Origin: CALIZF01 sp046292445
Lineage (GTDB): Bacteria > Pseudomonadota > Alphaproteobacteria > Rhodobacterales > Rhodobacteraceae
Length of the DNA stretch: 64,000 nucleotides
NCBI GenBank assembly: GCA_046292445.1
Contig: JBKBQT010000011.1
Location: forward strand, 42,260-106,259
Direction of reading: 5' to 3'
The position numbers and the translations under genes are program-made. The notes below the pieces were generated by a model. That model was given only the letters and a program-made list of their open reading frames with translations. It made no database searches and was not told the DNA's origin. Positions 35,801-43,246 of this stretch are shown in pieces (the first letter of the stretch is position 1; each line of letters starts with the position of its first letter).

Positions 35801-35960
35801 CCGCCGCATCGTTGACCCAGACGACGATCCCCGCAGGATCGAGCAGCGATACCGGGTCGGCAAGGCCGCCGAGCGCCGCGGCCAGCAGGCTTTCGGGCGC
35901 ACCGAGGCCGGCCATCGGCATCGCTTGAGGCGCCGCCCGGTCAGGCCCCGATCCGTTCAC
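32826..35960 (-). CDS. Five-PAS hybrid sensor histidine kinase
   Basis: A 1044-residue hybrid kinase. Five PAS-type domains can be seen, about residues 22-140, 150-270, 280-400, 405-525 and 545-670. The third and fourth are PAS_3-type near-duplicates (GTWEWSICNGEHTINARW and GTWEIDFKRGLNIVNERW, both with ELGP/APxTI). HisKA has His684 in MSHEIRTPLNG. HATPase_c has NLVGNAVKF, DTGIGM and FGGTGLGLAIV. A C-terminal receiver has Asp964 in LVLLDISMPEMDG. No signal peptide or TM is seen, so sensing is likely cytoplasmic. GTG start at 35960 with GGAGGG. No response regulator is adjacent; the EPS flippase gene is just upstream. Confidence 0.95.
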   Translation of the reverse strand: MNGSGPDRAAPQAMPMAGLGAPESLLAAALGGLADPVSLLDPAGIVVWVNDAAARRSGYGPGDLCGRPYAAATRCAATGIAALRALDAACTAGTGATVEITLATRAGLPYVVEARLQPLRDGDGGLCGFSVQEIDLTERNRLVAEAQDARRKLENAVSALPDGFAYYDGDDRLVLCNERYREFYPRSAAAMRTGATFEAILRHGLAHGEYRDAVGREDAWLAHRLAEHRLPMNEQEQHLADGRWIRVLEKATPEGGRVGIRMDVTALKNAERRLEDIIVGAAAGTWEWSICNGEHTINARWAGMLGYTLAELAPVTIETWERLVHPDDLRVAHERLARVLCDGEAQLEHESRMRHRDGHWVNVLSRGRVTRRTADGRPAAMAGVHIDVSAIKRAEARLEDIIRGAALGTWEIDFKRGLNIVNERWAQMIGYRLDELGPPTIDNWLSRLHPADRAMLDAQHEGKVRDGQDLFENTFRLRHRKGHWVWVLSRGRVMQRDADGQPVVIAGIHIDISDLKQREAALEAANAELELALAERDAAERRFFDIAAVSSDWFWEQDADLRFTFISDSFRRATGDDPARVIGRTRAELFAHLPEVQASADWAWLDARLRARLPFDEFVYLVPADSQRDRTRWVRISGAPFEDAEGRFAGYRGVASDVTQLYTAKERAEAANRAKSRFLANMSHEIRTPLNGVLGMAELLEAALTDPDHKLMVATIRDSGEGLLTILNDILDLAKIEAGKLAIERIAFDPATLSDRIARLHERPATARGLRLVIDCAVQGTRLGDPHRILQVMHNLVGNAVKFTSAGEVRMRIAAGPDDTIVLTVADTGIGMNEDALARAFEDFEQAEDSVSRRFGGTGLGLAIVRRLVELMDGTLAAESTPGRGTTVTVTLPAPAATAPSPQAAAAPADCGPLAVLMADDNATNRLILRAMLRNLGHSPTLAEDGPTCLARARSGTFDLVLLDISMPEMDGMATLAALRAEGHTAPAIAVTAHAMTHQIAEYYAAGFDGYVAKPFRSDALAAEIARVMERRAATPRRPACAQM

Positions 35961-36063
35961 GCATCCCTCCGCCCGGTGTTGCGCATGCTGCGTTGCACCC
36001 GTGACGCTGACAATGTTGGCTGGCGTGGGTTAATCAAGCATGAAGTCCGGCCTGCGGCGTCGA

Positions 36064-37446
36064 TCAGCCGCCGAACTGTTCCAGCGCCGCCAGCGCCGCG
36101 CGATTCTGCCACAGGGCTGCTGCGGCCAGCGGCAGGGCGATCCCGGCGGCCAGCGCGTCATGGCGGAAATCCCAGACGCCGTGGTGCCGCGCGAGCAGGA
36201 CGATCGGGACGTGCAGCGCAATCGCCGAAAGCCCGTAGGCCAGCAGCGCACCCGGCAGCCCCCCGGCCCAGAGGCCGGCAAGGAATGCGGCCGTCTGCAC
36301 GAGGCTTCGGGTCGCGATGACCGCGAAGAAGCCGCGCGAATTGCCGGCGGCCAGAGCGGCCTGATCGTAGGTCAGACCGATGATGACCATGACCTGCGCC
36401 GCCGCAAGCGCCGCCATCACCCCGGCGGCATCGGCATAGCGCGCATCGTAGAGCAGTCCGATCAGCGGTGTCGCAAGGAAGGCGAGCAGCAGCAGCGGCA
36501 CGAGCAGCATGGCCGTCATCCCCGCCCGCATCCGGCGCAGCCGCCGCCTTGCCGCCGCCGGATCGGCCGCGAGGCGGGTTTCGCGGTAGATCGGGATGAG
36601 GACGCGCCCGGCCAGCGACTGGCCCAGCAGCAGCGGAAAGGACGCGAGGAAATAGCCGATGTTGTAGATGCCCAGCTGGTCGAGCGTCAGCGCCCGCCCG
36701 AGGATCGCCTTGTCCCCCTGGGTCATCAGGAACCCGCAGAGCGTGCTGAGGAACACCCATTTGCCAAAGCCCATCAGCTCGCGCGCCGCCGTCCTGTCGA
36801 GGCCCGGCCGCACCCGCGGGCCGGGCAGGACGGCGTGGGTGAGCGCGACGCGGGCCAGGGCTGCGATGATATTGCCTGCCACCAGCGCCCAGACCGATCG
36901 CGTCGCGAGCGCGAGGATCACCATCGCCGTCAGGCCGATGACCTGCGCCGCAAGCTCGATCGTGGTCAGCCGCGCAAGCCGCAGGTGCCGCACCGCCGTT
37001 TCGGCGCGGATCGGCATGGCCCCGCCGATCAGCAGCGTCAGGGCCGTGGCGGGCAGCAGCAGCGCGAGGTCGGGCGCGGCATAGAACGACGCGGCCAGCG
37101 GCGCGAGCATGCAGGCAGCAGCGAAGAGGAGCGCGCCGCGGGCGAGCTGGATCGTCCATGCCGTGCCCAGAAAGGCCGGATCGTCGCCGCGCGGGTTCTG
37201 CTGGATCGCGGGGCCGAGACCGACATCGGACAGCATGGCGAGGCCGACCATGAACACCGTGACCAGCGCCATGAGCCCGAACGCCTCGGGAAACAGGATC
37301 CGCGTCAGGATCAGGTTCGAGGCGAGGCGCAGCACCTGCCCCGCGCCGAAGCCCAGCATCGTGATCGCCGACCCGCGCAGCGCGCGCGCCATCAGGCCCT
37401 GCGAGGTCAGGAGGGCGCGCAGGCGGGGTCGCGGCGGGCTTGCCAT
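36064..37446 (-). CDS. Wzx-type polysaccharide flippase
   Basis: A 460-residue MOP-superfamily membrane protein with about 12 hydrophobic segments. The start ALRGSAITMLGFGAGQVLRLASNLILTRILFPEAFGLMALV and later ELMGFGKWVFLSTLCGFLMTQGDKAILGRAL are typical of oligosaccharide flippases. It would move lipid-linked repeat units to the periplasm for the Wzy polymerase at 55-57 kb. It marks the left end of the exopolysaccharide locus. Its start is divergent from the GT4 gene (194-base gap). Confidence 0.92.
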   Translation of the reverse strand: MASPPRPRLRALLTSQGLMARALRGSAITMLGFGAGQVLRLASNLILTRILFPEAFGLMALVTVFMVGLAMLSDVGLGPAIQQNPRGDDPAFLGTAWTIQLARGALLFAAACMLAPLAASFYAAPDLALLLPATALTLLIGGAMPIRAETAVRHLRLARLTTIELAAQVIGLTAMVILALATRSVWALVAGNIIAALARVALTHAVLPGPRVRPGLDRTAARELMGFGKWVFLSTLCGFLMTQGDKAILGRALTLDQLGIYNIGYFLASFPLLLGQSLAGRVLIPIYRETRLAADPAAARRRLRRMRAGMTAMLLVPLLLLAFLATPLIGLLYDARYADAAGVMAALAAAQVMVIIGLTYDQAALAAGNSRGFFAVIATRSLVQTAAFLAGLWAGGLPGALLAYGLSAIALHVPIVLLARHHGVWDFRHDALAAGIALPLAAAALWQNRAALAALEQFGG

Positions 37447-37640
37447 GGGGACGGATCGCTCCGACCGCGCGGCTGCGGTCTTCGGTGTGATCGCCTAACC
37501 GTGCTTGCGGCCGCGGTCAACCGCCCGTTCTGCCGCGGCTTCCCAAGGCGGCCCGGGCTGCATAGACAGGGCCTGCGCGCAACGCCCCTGTCCGCGACGC
37601 TCCGCCAGAACCGTGACCCCCGATCCGTGACCCCCAGACC

Positions 37641-38846
37641 TTGACCATAGCCTATCTCGTCAACACCTATCCGCTGCCGTCGCACAGCTTCATCCGGCGC
37701 GAGATCCGCGCGCTGGAACGGCTGGGCCATGACGTGCACCGCCTCGCCTTGCGCAGCGCCCGCGCATCGCTCGTCGATCCGGCCGACCGCGAGGAAGACG
37801 CGGCGACCGAGCATCTGCTCGAGGCCGGGGCGGCGGCGCTGGCGGCGGATCTGGCGCGCCTCGCGCTCGCGGCACCGGGGCGATTGCTCGCCGCGCTGCG
37901 CCTCGCGCTGGCCTGCGGCGGCCGGGCCGGGTCGCGCCTGCGCCACTTGGTCTATCTGGCCGAGGCGGCGCGGGTGGTGCGGCGATGCCGGGCGCTGGGC
38001 GTGCGGCATCTGCACGCCCATTTCGGCACCAATTCCGCGGCTGTTGCGATGCTTGCCGCCGCGCTGGGCGGGCCGCGCTACAGCGTCACGGTGCACGGGC
38101 CCGAGGAATTCGACGCCCCGCTCGCCCTGTCGCTGCCCGACAAGCTGTCGCGCGCCGCCTTTGCCGTCGCGATCAGCGCGCATGGGCGCAGCCAGCTTTG
38201 CCGCTGGGTGCCGATGGCGGTCTGGCCGCGGCTGCACATCGTGCCCTGCGGCGTCGAGGCGGCGGCCTTCCCCGCCGCCCTGCCGCTGCCCGAGGGGCCG
38301 CTGCGGCTCGTCGCCATCGGGCGGTTCGCGGAACAGAAGGGCTTTGCGATCCTGATCGAGGCGATGGCCATCGCCCGCCGGGCGGCGCCCGCCGTGACGC
38401 TGACGCTGGTCGGCGATGGCGCGCTGCGGCCCGAGATCGAGCGGGCCATAGCCGCCGCCGGCATCGGCGATGCGGTGCGGCTCGCCGGCTGGCTGGACGA
38501 GGCCGGCGTGCGCGCCGCGCTGGCAGCGGCCCATGCGCTGGTCATTCCGAGCTTTGCCGAGGGCCTGCCGGTCGTGGCGATGGAGGCCATGGCCGCCGGG
38601 CGGCCGGTGATCGCGACATGGATCGCCGGCATCCCCGAACTGGTGCAGGACGGGATCGCCGGTTGGCTCGTGCCGCCGGCGGACCCGCAGGCGCTGGCCG
38701 ATGCCATCGTCGCGGCGGCGGCGCAACCGCTGGACCGGCTTGCGGCCATGGGCGCGGCCGGGCGCGAAAGGGCGCTCGACCGGCATGATGTGGACCGGGC
38801 GGCGGCGCGGCTGGCGGGCCTCATCGCGGCGGCGGGCGGGGGCTGA
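37641..38846 (+). CDS. GT4-family glycosyltransferase
   Basis: A 401-residue GT-B enzyme: IAYLVNTYPLPSHSFIRREIRAL at the N-terminus, HLHAHFGTNSA and SVTVHGPEEFDAP in the acceptor domain, and in the C-terminal donor domain AIGRFAEQKGF and the EX7E-like IPSFAEGLPVVAMEAMAAGRPV with WIAGIPELV. It would add one sugar to the lipid-linked repeat unit. Start is TTG at 37641; no better start is near. It is convergent with the GH-like gene (10-base gap). Confidence 0.92.
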   Translation: MTIAYLVNTYPLPSHSFIRREIRALERLGHDVHRLALRSARASLVDPADREEDAATEHLLEAGAAALAADLARLALAAPGRLLAALRLALACGGRAGSRLRHLVYLAEAARVVRRCRALGVRHLHAHFGTNSAAVAMLAAALGGPRYSVTVHGPEEFDAPLALSLPDKLSRAAFAVAISAHGRSQLCRWVPMAVWPRLHIVPCGVEAAAFPAALPLPEGPLRLVAIGRFAEQKGFAILIEAMAIARRAAPAVTLTLVGDGALRPEIERAIAAAGIGDAVRLAGWLDEAGVRAALAAAHALVIPSFAEGLPVVAMEAMAAGRPVIATWIAGIPELVQDGIAGWLVPPADPQALADAIVAAAAQPLDRLAAMGAAGRERALDRHDVDRAAARLAGLIAAAGGG

Positions 38847-38856
38847 CACCGCCGCG

Positions 38857-41355
38857 TCAGGGCGCGGCGATCAGCGCCTGCCAGCGCGGGTTGTCGTCGG
38901 CCGCATGGCGCAGGGCGCCCCAGCTGCCCCATTTGCCGGGTTTGTAGATCTCGCCGAAGTTCATGAACGGCGCATCGCTCATCCCGGCCCAGGCGTCGAT
39001 CAGCCGGCGGTAGAGCGCACCCATCTCGGCCGAATAGTTGAGGTGCACGAAGAATGCCGTTAGCTCGGGGTCATCCACCCAGCGGCCGTAGCCGACGACG
39101 TGGGTTCCGCCTTCATACATCAGCAGCGGCAGGTCGTAGCGGCGCGCGATCCCGACATGGTAGGGCAGCGTGCGCACCAGAAGATCGTCGAGCGAATCCG
39201 CCCGCTGGCCGGTGACCGAGCCATCCGCCAGTTCCTGCGCCGCCAGCGAGAGCGCGAGGTCGTAGCGGTGCCGCTCCACCGCCTCGGCCCACGCCGCGCC
39301 GGTCAGCCCGGCCGCCCGCGCCGCCGCCTCGGCCGCGCGCTGGCTGTCCTCGATCCAGCGCTTGACGATCGGCGCCTTCTCGTCGCTGCCGAGGTTGGCG
39401 CTGAAATAGCCGGTGATCGCATAGGCATCCGCCTGCTGCCAGGGCGGCACGAACCCCGGCCCGACCTCGGCCGCCCAGGTCGGCGCGTTCAGGATCGCAT
39501 CTTCCAGCCCCGCCCATCCGGTCTGCGACGAGATCACCCGCACCAGCCGCGCCGGCGCGGCATCGCCAAAGACCTCGGCCCAGATGCGCCCCATCTCGAC
39601 CGTGCGCATGGCGTAGAATTCGGTGAACCGGCCGGTCTGGCGCCAGCGGGCGATCCCCTGCGCCTCGGCCCAGTGGGCCTGCGCGAATTGCCAGTTCCAG
39701 ACCTCGTTCGAGAATTCCACATGGGCCTTCAGGCTCGGGTCGAGGGTGTTGCGCACGATTTCGGCATATTCGCGGATCAGCGCGTCATCGGCCAGATGCG
39801 GGATGTTGAACCACGGATCGGCCCCGAGCCGGTTGGCGAGCGCCACCTGGATCTCGATCGGCACGCCGTTGCGCGTCCAGGTGTAGTCATTCGGCCGGGG
39901 ACGATCGGCGCTTGTGGCCAGCGTGCTGTTGTTGACCATCGACCAGTCCATGAACCGCACGAGCCGCACGCCCGCGAGCCGCGACAGCCAGAGCGGGTGG
40001 AAGATCTCGCCCGCCTCCCAGGCCGGGATGTTGGCTTCCTGCAACACCACCATGTCGCGGATCGGGTCGGCCGGGTCGATGGCGTGGATGTCGATGAAGA
40101 CCGGGCTCTGGCCGGGGGTGAAGTCGAACCAGATCTCGCCCGGCGCCTCGCGGACGGTGCGCCCCCGCCCGCCGATGCTGATCCGGCCGCGCCCCGCCCA
40201 GGTGAGGCGATAGCGGCCGGCGGTCGCGGCCGCATCGGTCGGCAGGTCGGTGAGGATGAGGGCGGACAGATGCGTCAGTTCGGGCGGGATGCCGAGCGGC
40301 CAACCCTGCGGGTCGAGCCAGCCGCCCGCCGCAAGCTCGTCATGCCCCCAGCCGCCGAACCGGCCCGGCAGATGGCCGGTCCATGTCCGTGACGTGCGCA
40401 TCACGTCGATGAAGGGCTGCGCCGCCGTCCAGTCGTGCACGCCCGAAAGCCCGAAGGCGAGGTTGGGGTTTCTGATCTCGGGCGCTGGGGGGGGGACGAG
40501 CACCGGCTGCGCCGCCGTCTCGGCCGGTTGGGCCGTCGCGGGCAGGGCCGGGGCAGCGCGCGGGACGGGTGCGGCGACGGGGCGCGCCGCCTCGGCCTCG
40601 GCGAGGGTGCGGGCGGCCGCCTGGATCGCGGCCGCCATGGGCGGCGTGACCACCGTGTCGCGCGCCGTCCAGAACCGGCGCAGCCGTTCGGGCAGGCCCT
40701 CGGGCGACTGCCCGGTGACGGCGGCCACGATCGCCATGGCTACCGCATACTGACCGCGGTCGTTCAACCGGCCGTCGCGGGCAAAAAGCCCGGCCGCGGA
40801 AGCGAGGCCCGGCACCTGCCCGGCGCCCGCCCGTTCGGCCACGGCGGCAAGCGTGGGCCCGGCCGGGATCACCGCCATCGGCGGTGCGCCCTCGGCCCGG
40901 TCGGCGTTCGCCGCATCGGCCAGCGCCCGGGCAGCGTCATGGCCGGCTTTGACGGCGGTGCGCCACGCCGCCTCGTCACCGGTCGGGGCGGCGGCGGGCC
41001 ATGGCGCGACGACGAACACACGCGCTGCGGGGTTGGCGCCGGTGGCCAGCGCATGGAACCGCCGCGCGGCGGTCACCGCCTCGGCATCCGGTTCGGCCGC
41101 GCCGGCTGCGGGCAGCGCATCGGCGAGGATCAGCGCATCGACGCCCCCGGCCGCCAGAAGCGCGCGGCCGTTCAGCGCGGCATCGTCCGCCGACAGCCAG
41201 TGCCGCGCCAGCGGCGCGCCGTCGATCGCCTGCACCTGCACCCGCGCCGCCACGCCGCGCTGGGCCAGCGCGGCCTCGACCTGGCGCGGCAGGTCCGGCC
41301 CGATCAGCCCCTGCCCGATCAGCAACATCTCGAAGAGGAGCGACAGCACGCCCAT
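38857..41355 (-). CDS. Large protein: degenerate SGNH-like region plus clan GH-A-like hydrolase domain
   Basis: An 832-residue protein. The N-terminus is hydrophobic (LSLLFEMLLIGQGLIG). Residues 1-230 look SGNH-like but lack the usual serine (GQGLIG in place of GNSL/GHSL) and have GRLNDRGQYAVAMA where a D-x-x-H block is expected. A Pro/Ala linker follows at about 245-300. The rest resembles a clan GH-A barrel: the Asn-Glu pair in EFSNEVWNW would be acid/base and the Glu in LMYEGGTHVVG the nucleophile. Similar proteins are sometimes annotated as cellulose-binding. It could trim or bind the exopolysaccharide. The ATG at 41355 is used; a start at 41385 is possible. Function is inferred. Confidence 0.7.
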   Translation of the reverse strand: MGVLSLLFEMLLIGQGLIGPDLPRQVEAALAQRGVAARVQVQAIDGAPLARHWLSADDAALNGRALLAAGGVDALILADALPAAGAAEPDAEAVTAARRFHALATGANPAARVFVVAPWPAAAPTGDEAAWRTAVKAGHDAARALADAANADRAEGAPPMAVIPAGPTLAAVAERAGAGQVPGLASAAGLFARDGRLNDRGQYAVAMAIVAAVTGQSPEGLPERLRRFWTARDTVVTPPMAAAIQAAARTLAEAEAARPVAAPVPRAAPALPATAQPAETAAQPVLVPPPAPEIRNPNLAFGLSGVHDWTAAQPFIDVMRTSRTWTGHLPGRFGGWGHDELAAGGWLDPQGWPLGIPPELTHLSALILTDLPTDAAATAGRYRLTWAGRGRISIGGRGRTVREAPGEIWFDFTPGQSPVFIDIHAIDPADPIRDMVVLQEANIPAWEAGEIFHPLWLSRLAGVRLVRFMDWSMVNNSTLATSADRPRPNDYTWTRNGVPIEIQVALANRLGADPWFNIPHLADDALIREYAEIVRNTLDPSLKAHVEFSNEVWNWQFAQAHWAEAQGIARWRQTGRFTEFYAMRTVEMGRIWAEVFGDAAPARLVRVISSQTGWAGLEDAILNAPTWAAEVGPGFVPPWQQADAYAITGYFSANLGSDEKAPIVKRWIEDSQRAAEAAARAAGLTGAAWAEAVERHRYDLALSLAAQELADGSVTGQRADSLDDLLVRTLPYHVGIARRYDLPLLMYEGGTHVVGYGRWVDDPELTAFFVHLNYSAEMGALYRRLIDAWAGMSDAPFMNFGEIYKPGKWGSWGALRHAADDNPRWQALIAAP

Positions 41356-41431
41356 GCGGCACCCTTTCCCGGTTCGACGCGGCAAGCCTAGCCGGGGCCG
41401 GGCCCCAAGGCTACCGCTGCGCCATGCCGCG

Positions 41432-42421
41432 CTACGCCCGCGCCGGGGCGACGCCGGTCTGCGGCATCGCGCGCACCACGTCCCAGACCACCGCCTGCAT
41501 CAGCCGCGCCGCCTCGGGCGTCGGTGCCTCGGCCGGGGTGCCATCGGCCAGCCGCAGCGCATGCGGCAGGCCGGCCGGGTCGCGGTGATAGAGCACCGCG
41601 TAATGGGCCAGCGCGATCAGGTAGAGGCCGAGGGCGCTGGGGTGGATCGTGTCCTGACGTCCGTCCGCCTCGCGGCGGAACAGCGCGGCCCGGTCCGGCA
41701 TCCCGGCCTGCGCCTCGGCAGCGCGGACGAAGGCGGCCAGCGCCGTGCCGCCGGGAATGACGCGGATCGCCGCATCCGGCAGACGGGCCAGCGCGGGCCG
41801 CAGCACCGCCCCCTCCCACAGTTCCGCCTGGTCGCGATCGATCCGGTCGAGAAACCCGGCAGGATCGTCGAGGTTGTGCCATGTGGTGTAGAGGTAGAGC
41901 CGCACGTCCGGCCGCGCCGCCCGCGCCCGCGCCGCCCATCGCGCGAGGTATTCCGCACTCGCATGCCAGCGGATCGCATCGCGCAGTTCCACCATCTCGG
42001 TCATCACGAGCGCGTCGTAATCGCCGCTGTCCACCGCCGCCTCGGCGGGGCGGAACCGCGGATGGGCGTTCTCGACCGCAAAGCCGTTGACGCTGCCCTG
42101 GCCCTTGTAATGCTCGCGCAGCGAGGTGCCCCAGCCGAGCTGGCTGTCGTAGCGGTGGCCAGGGCCCAGGCCCGCATCGGCCAGTTGCGCCAGCATGGCA
42201 GGCATGTCGCGACCCACGAGGCTGTGGCCGAGGTGATAGACCGCCAGCGGCCCGTCCGGGCGCGGCAGGGGGGCAGCAAGGCGTGCGGCGAAGGCGGCAT
42301 CGCCCAGCACCGGGTTGCGGCGCAGTCGCGTCCAGCCGACCCAGCCGAGCCCGGCCAGCGCCGCCGCGCCGATCCCGCCGATCACCCCCCGCCGCATCAT
42401 CCGCCGCTCCGATCCTGCCAT
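41432..42421 (-). CDS. Membrane-anchored SGNH-type hydrolase-like protein
   Basis: A 329-residue protein with a twin-Arg-like charged start (RRMMRRG) and one TM/signal segment (VIGGIGAAALAGLGWVGW). The nucleophile block is VYHLGHSLVGRD; DTIHPSALGLYLIALAHYAV carries the Asp and His near the C-terminus. WGTSLREHYKGQG and VMTEMVELRDAIRWH lie between. It may be an esterase or O-acyltransferase acting in the periplasm on polysaccharide or on the PKS/NRPS product. It is upstream of the degenerate SGNH/GH-A gene, with a 76-base gap. Confidence 0.75.
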   Translation of the reverse strand: MAGSERRMMRRGVIGGIGAAALAGLGWVGWTRLRRNPVLGDAAFAARLAAPLPRPDGPLAVYHLGHSLVGRDMPAMLAQLADAGLGPGHRYDSQLGWGTSLREHYKGQGSVNGFAVENAHPRFRPAEAAVDSGDYDALVMTEMVELRDAIRWHASAEYLARWAARARAARPDVRLYLYTTWHNLDDPAGFLDRIDRDQAELWEGAVLRPALARLPDAAIRVIPGGTALAAFVRAAEAQAGMPDRAALFRREADGRQDTIHPSALGLYLIALAHYAVLYHRDPAGLPHALRLADGTPAEAPTPEAARLMQAVVWDVVRAMPQTGVAPARA

Positions 42422-42529
42422 CTGACCATCCCGCCCCGACGTGCCGTTGCGTCCTGCGGCCCGCCCGAACGCCGGGGCCTCGCCCCGGAACGCTGGCGCC
42501 GGGGCAGGGCGGCCGCCCCGGATTGCATC

Positions 42530-43246
42530 TTACCCCGCATGCCCGGACCCCGGAAGCATCACCGCCGTGACGATCAGCCCGCCCCGCACGGCCCAGTGCC
42601 CGGCGAGCCTGTGCCCGCGCGGCAGGCGGGGCATCGGGCCCGGAACCGCGGGCCCGCCCACCGCCCGCACCAGCCGGGCGGTAAAGCTGCCGTCGGGCTG
42701 GAACGTCACCGCCAGGTCCTGAAAGTCGAGCCACACCCGGGTCGCCGGAAACTGCGCCTTGAAGGCCGCTTCCTTGGCCGAGAACAGCCGGCGGGCGGCG
42801 TGGCAGGTCAGGCCCGCGCCGATCTCGGCCGGGGTGGCGATCACCGGGATCAGGTCGGCGGGCAGCGCCGCGTCCGGCTCGACGTCGAGGCCGGGCCAGA
42901 GATCGGCCCGCGTGGCGGCGGCGATGGCGAGCGTGGCGCAATGGCTGATCGAGCCGCGGATGCCGTCCGGCCAGACCGGCAGGCGGTCGGCGCCGCGCGG
43001 CAGGACGACCGGGGGCAGGCCGAGCCCGGCCAGCGCATCGCGCGCCGCGGCCCGGCCGGCGGCGAATTCCGCGATCCGCCGCGGCACGGCACGGGGCAGG
43101 GCCGCCGTCTCCTCGGGCCAGGGGGCGGCGGCACCGACCGCCGCCGATCCCACCGTGACCGCAGGCGGAAGCATGCCGCGCAAGACGGCCTGCGCGCCAG
43201 CCGCACCCCCCGCCGCGCCCGCTGCCCTGGCCGCAACCGCCATCAC
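42530..43246 (-). CDS. 4'-Phosphopantetheinyl transferase (EntD/Sfp superfamily)
   Basis: A 238-residue enzyme that would load the phosphopantetheine arm onto the PCP and ACP encoded upstream. Seen: RRIAEFAAGRAAARDAL, the ISHC motif, GLDVEPD (magnesium-binding) and the ARRLFSAKEAAFKAQFP block (WxxKEA-type). These mark the EntD-like branch. The GTG start at 43246 overlaps the NRPS stop in a GTGA, so translation is probably coupled to the synthetase it serves. Confidence 0.92.
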   Translation of the reverse strand: MMAVAARAAGAAGGAAGAQAVLRGMLPPAVTVGSAAVGAAAPWPEETAALPRAVPRRIAEFAAGRAAARDALAGLGLPPVVLPRGADRLPVWPDGIRGSISHCATLAIAAATRADLWPGLDVEPDAALPADLIPVIATPAEIGAGLTCHAARRLFSAKEAAFKAQFPATRVWLDFQDLAVTFQPDGSFTARLVRAVGGPAVPGPMPRLPRGHRLAGHWAVRGGLIVTAVMLPGSGHAG

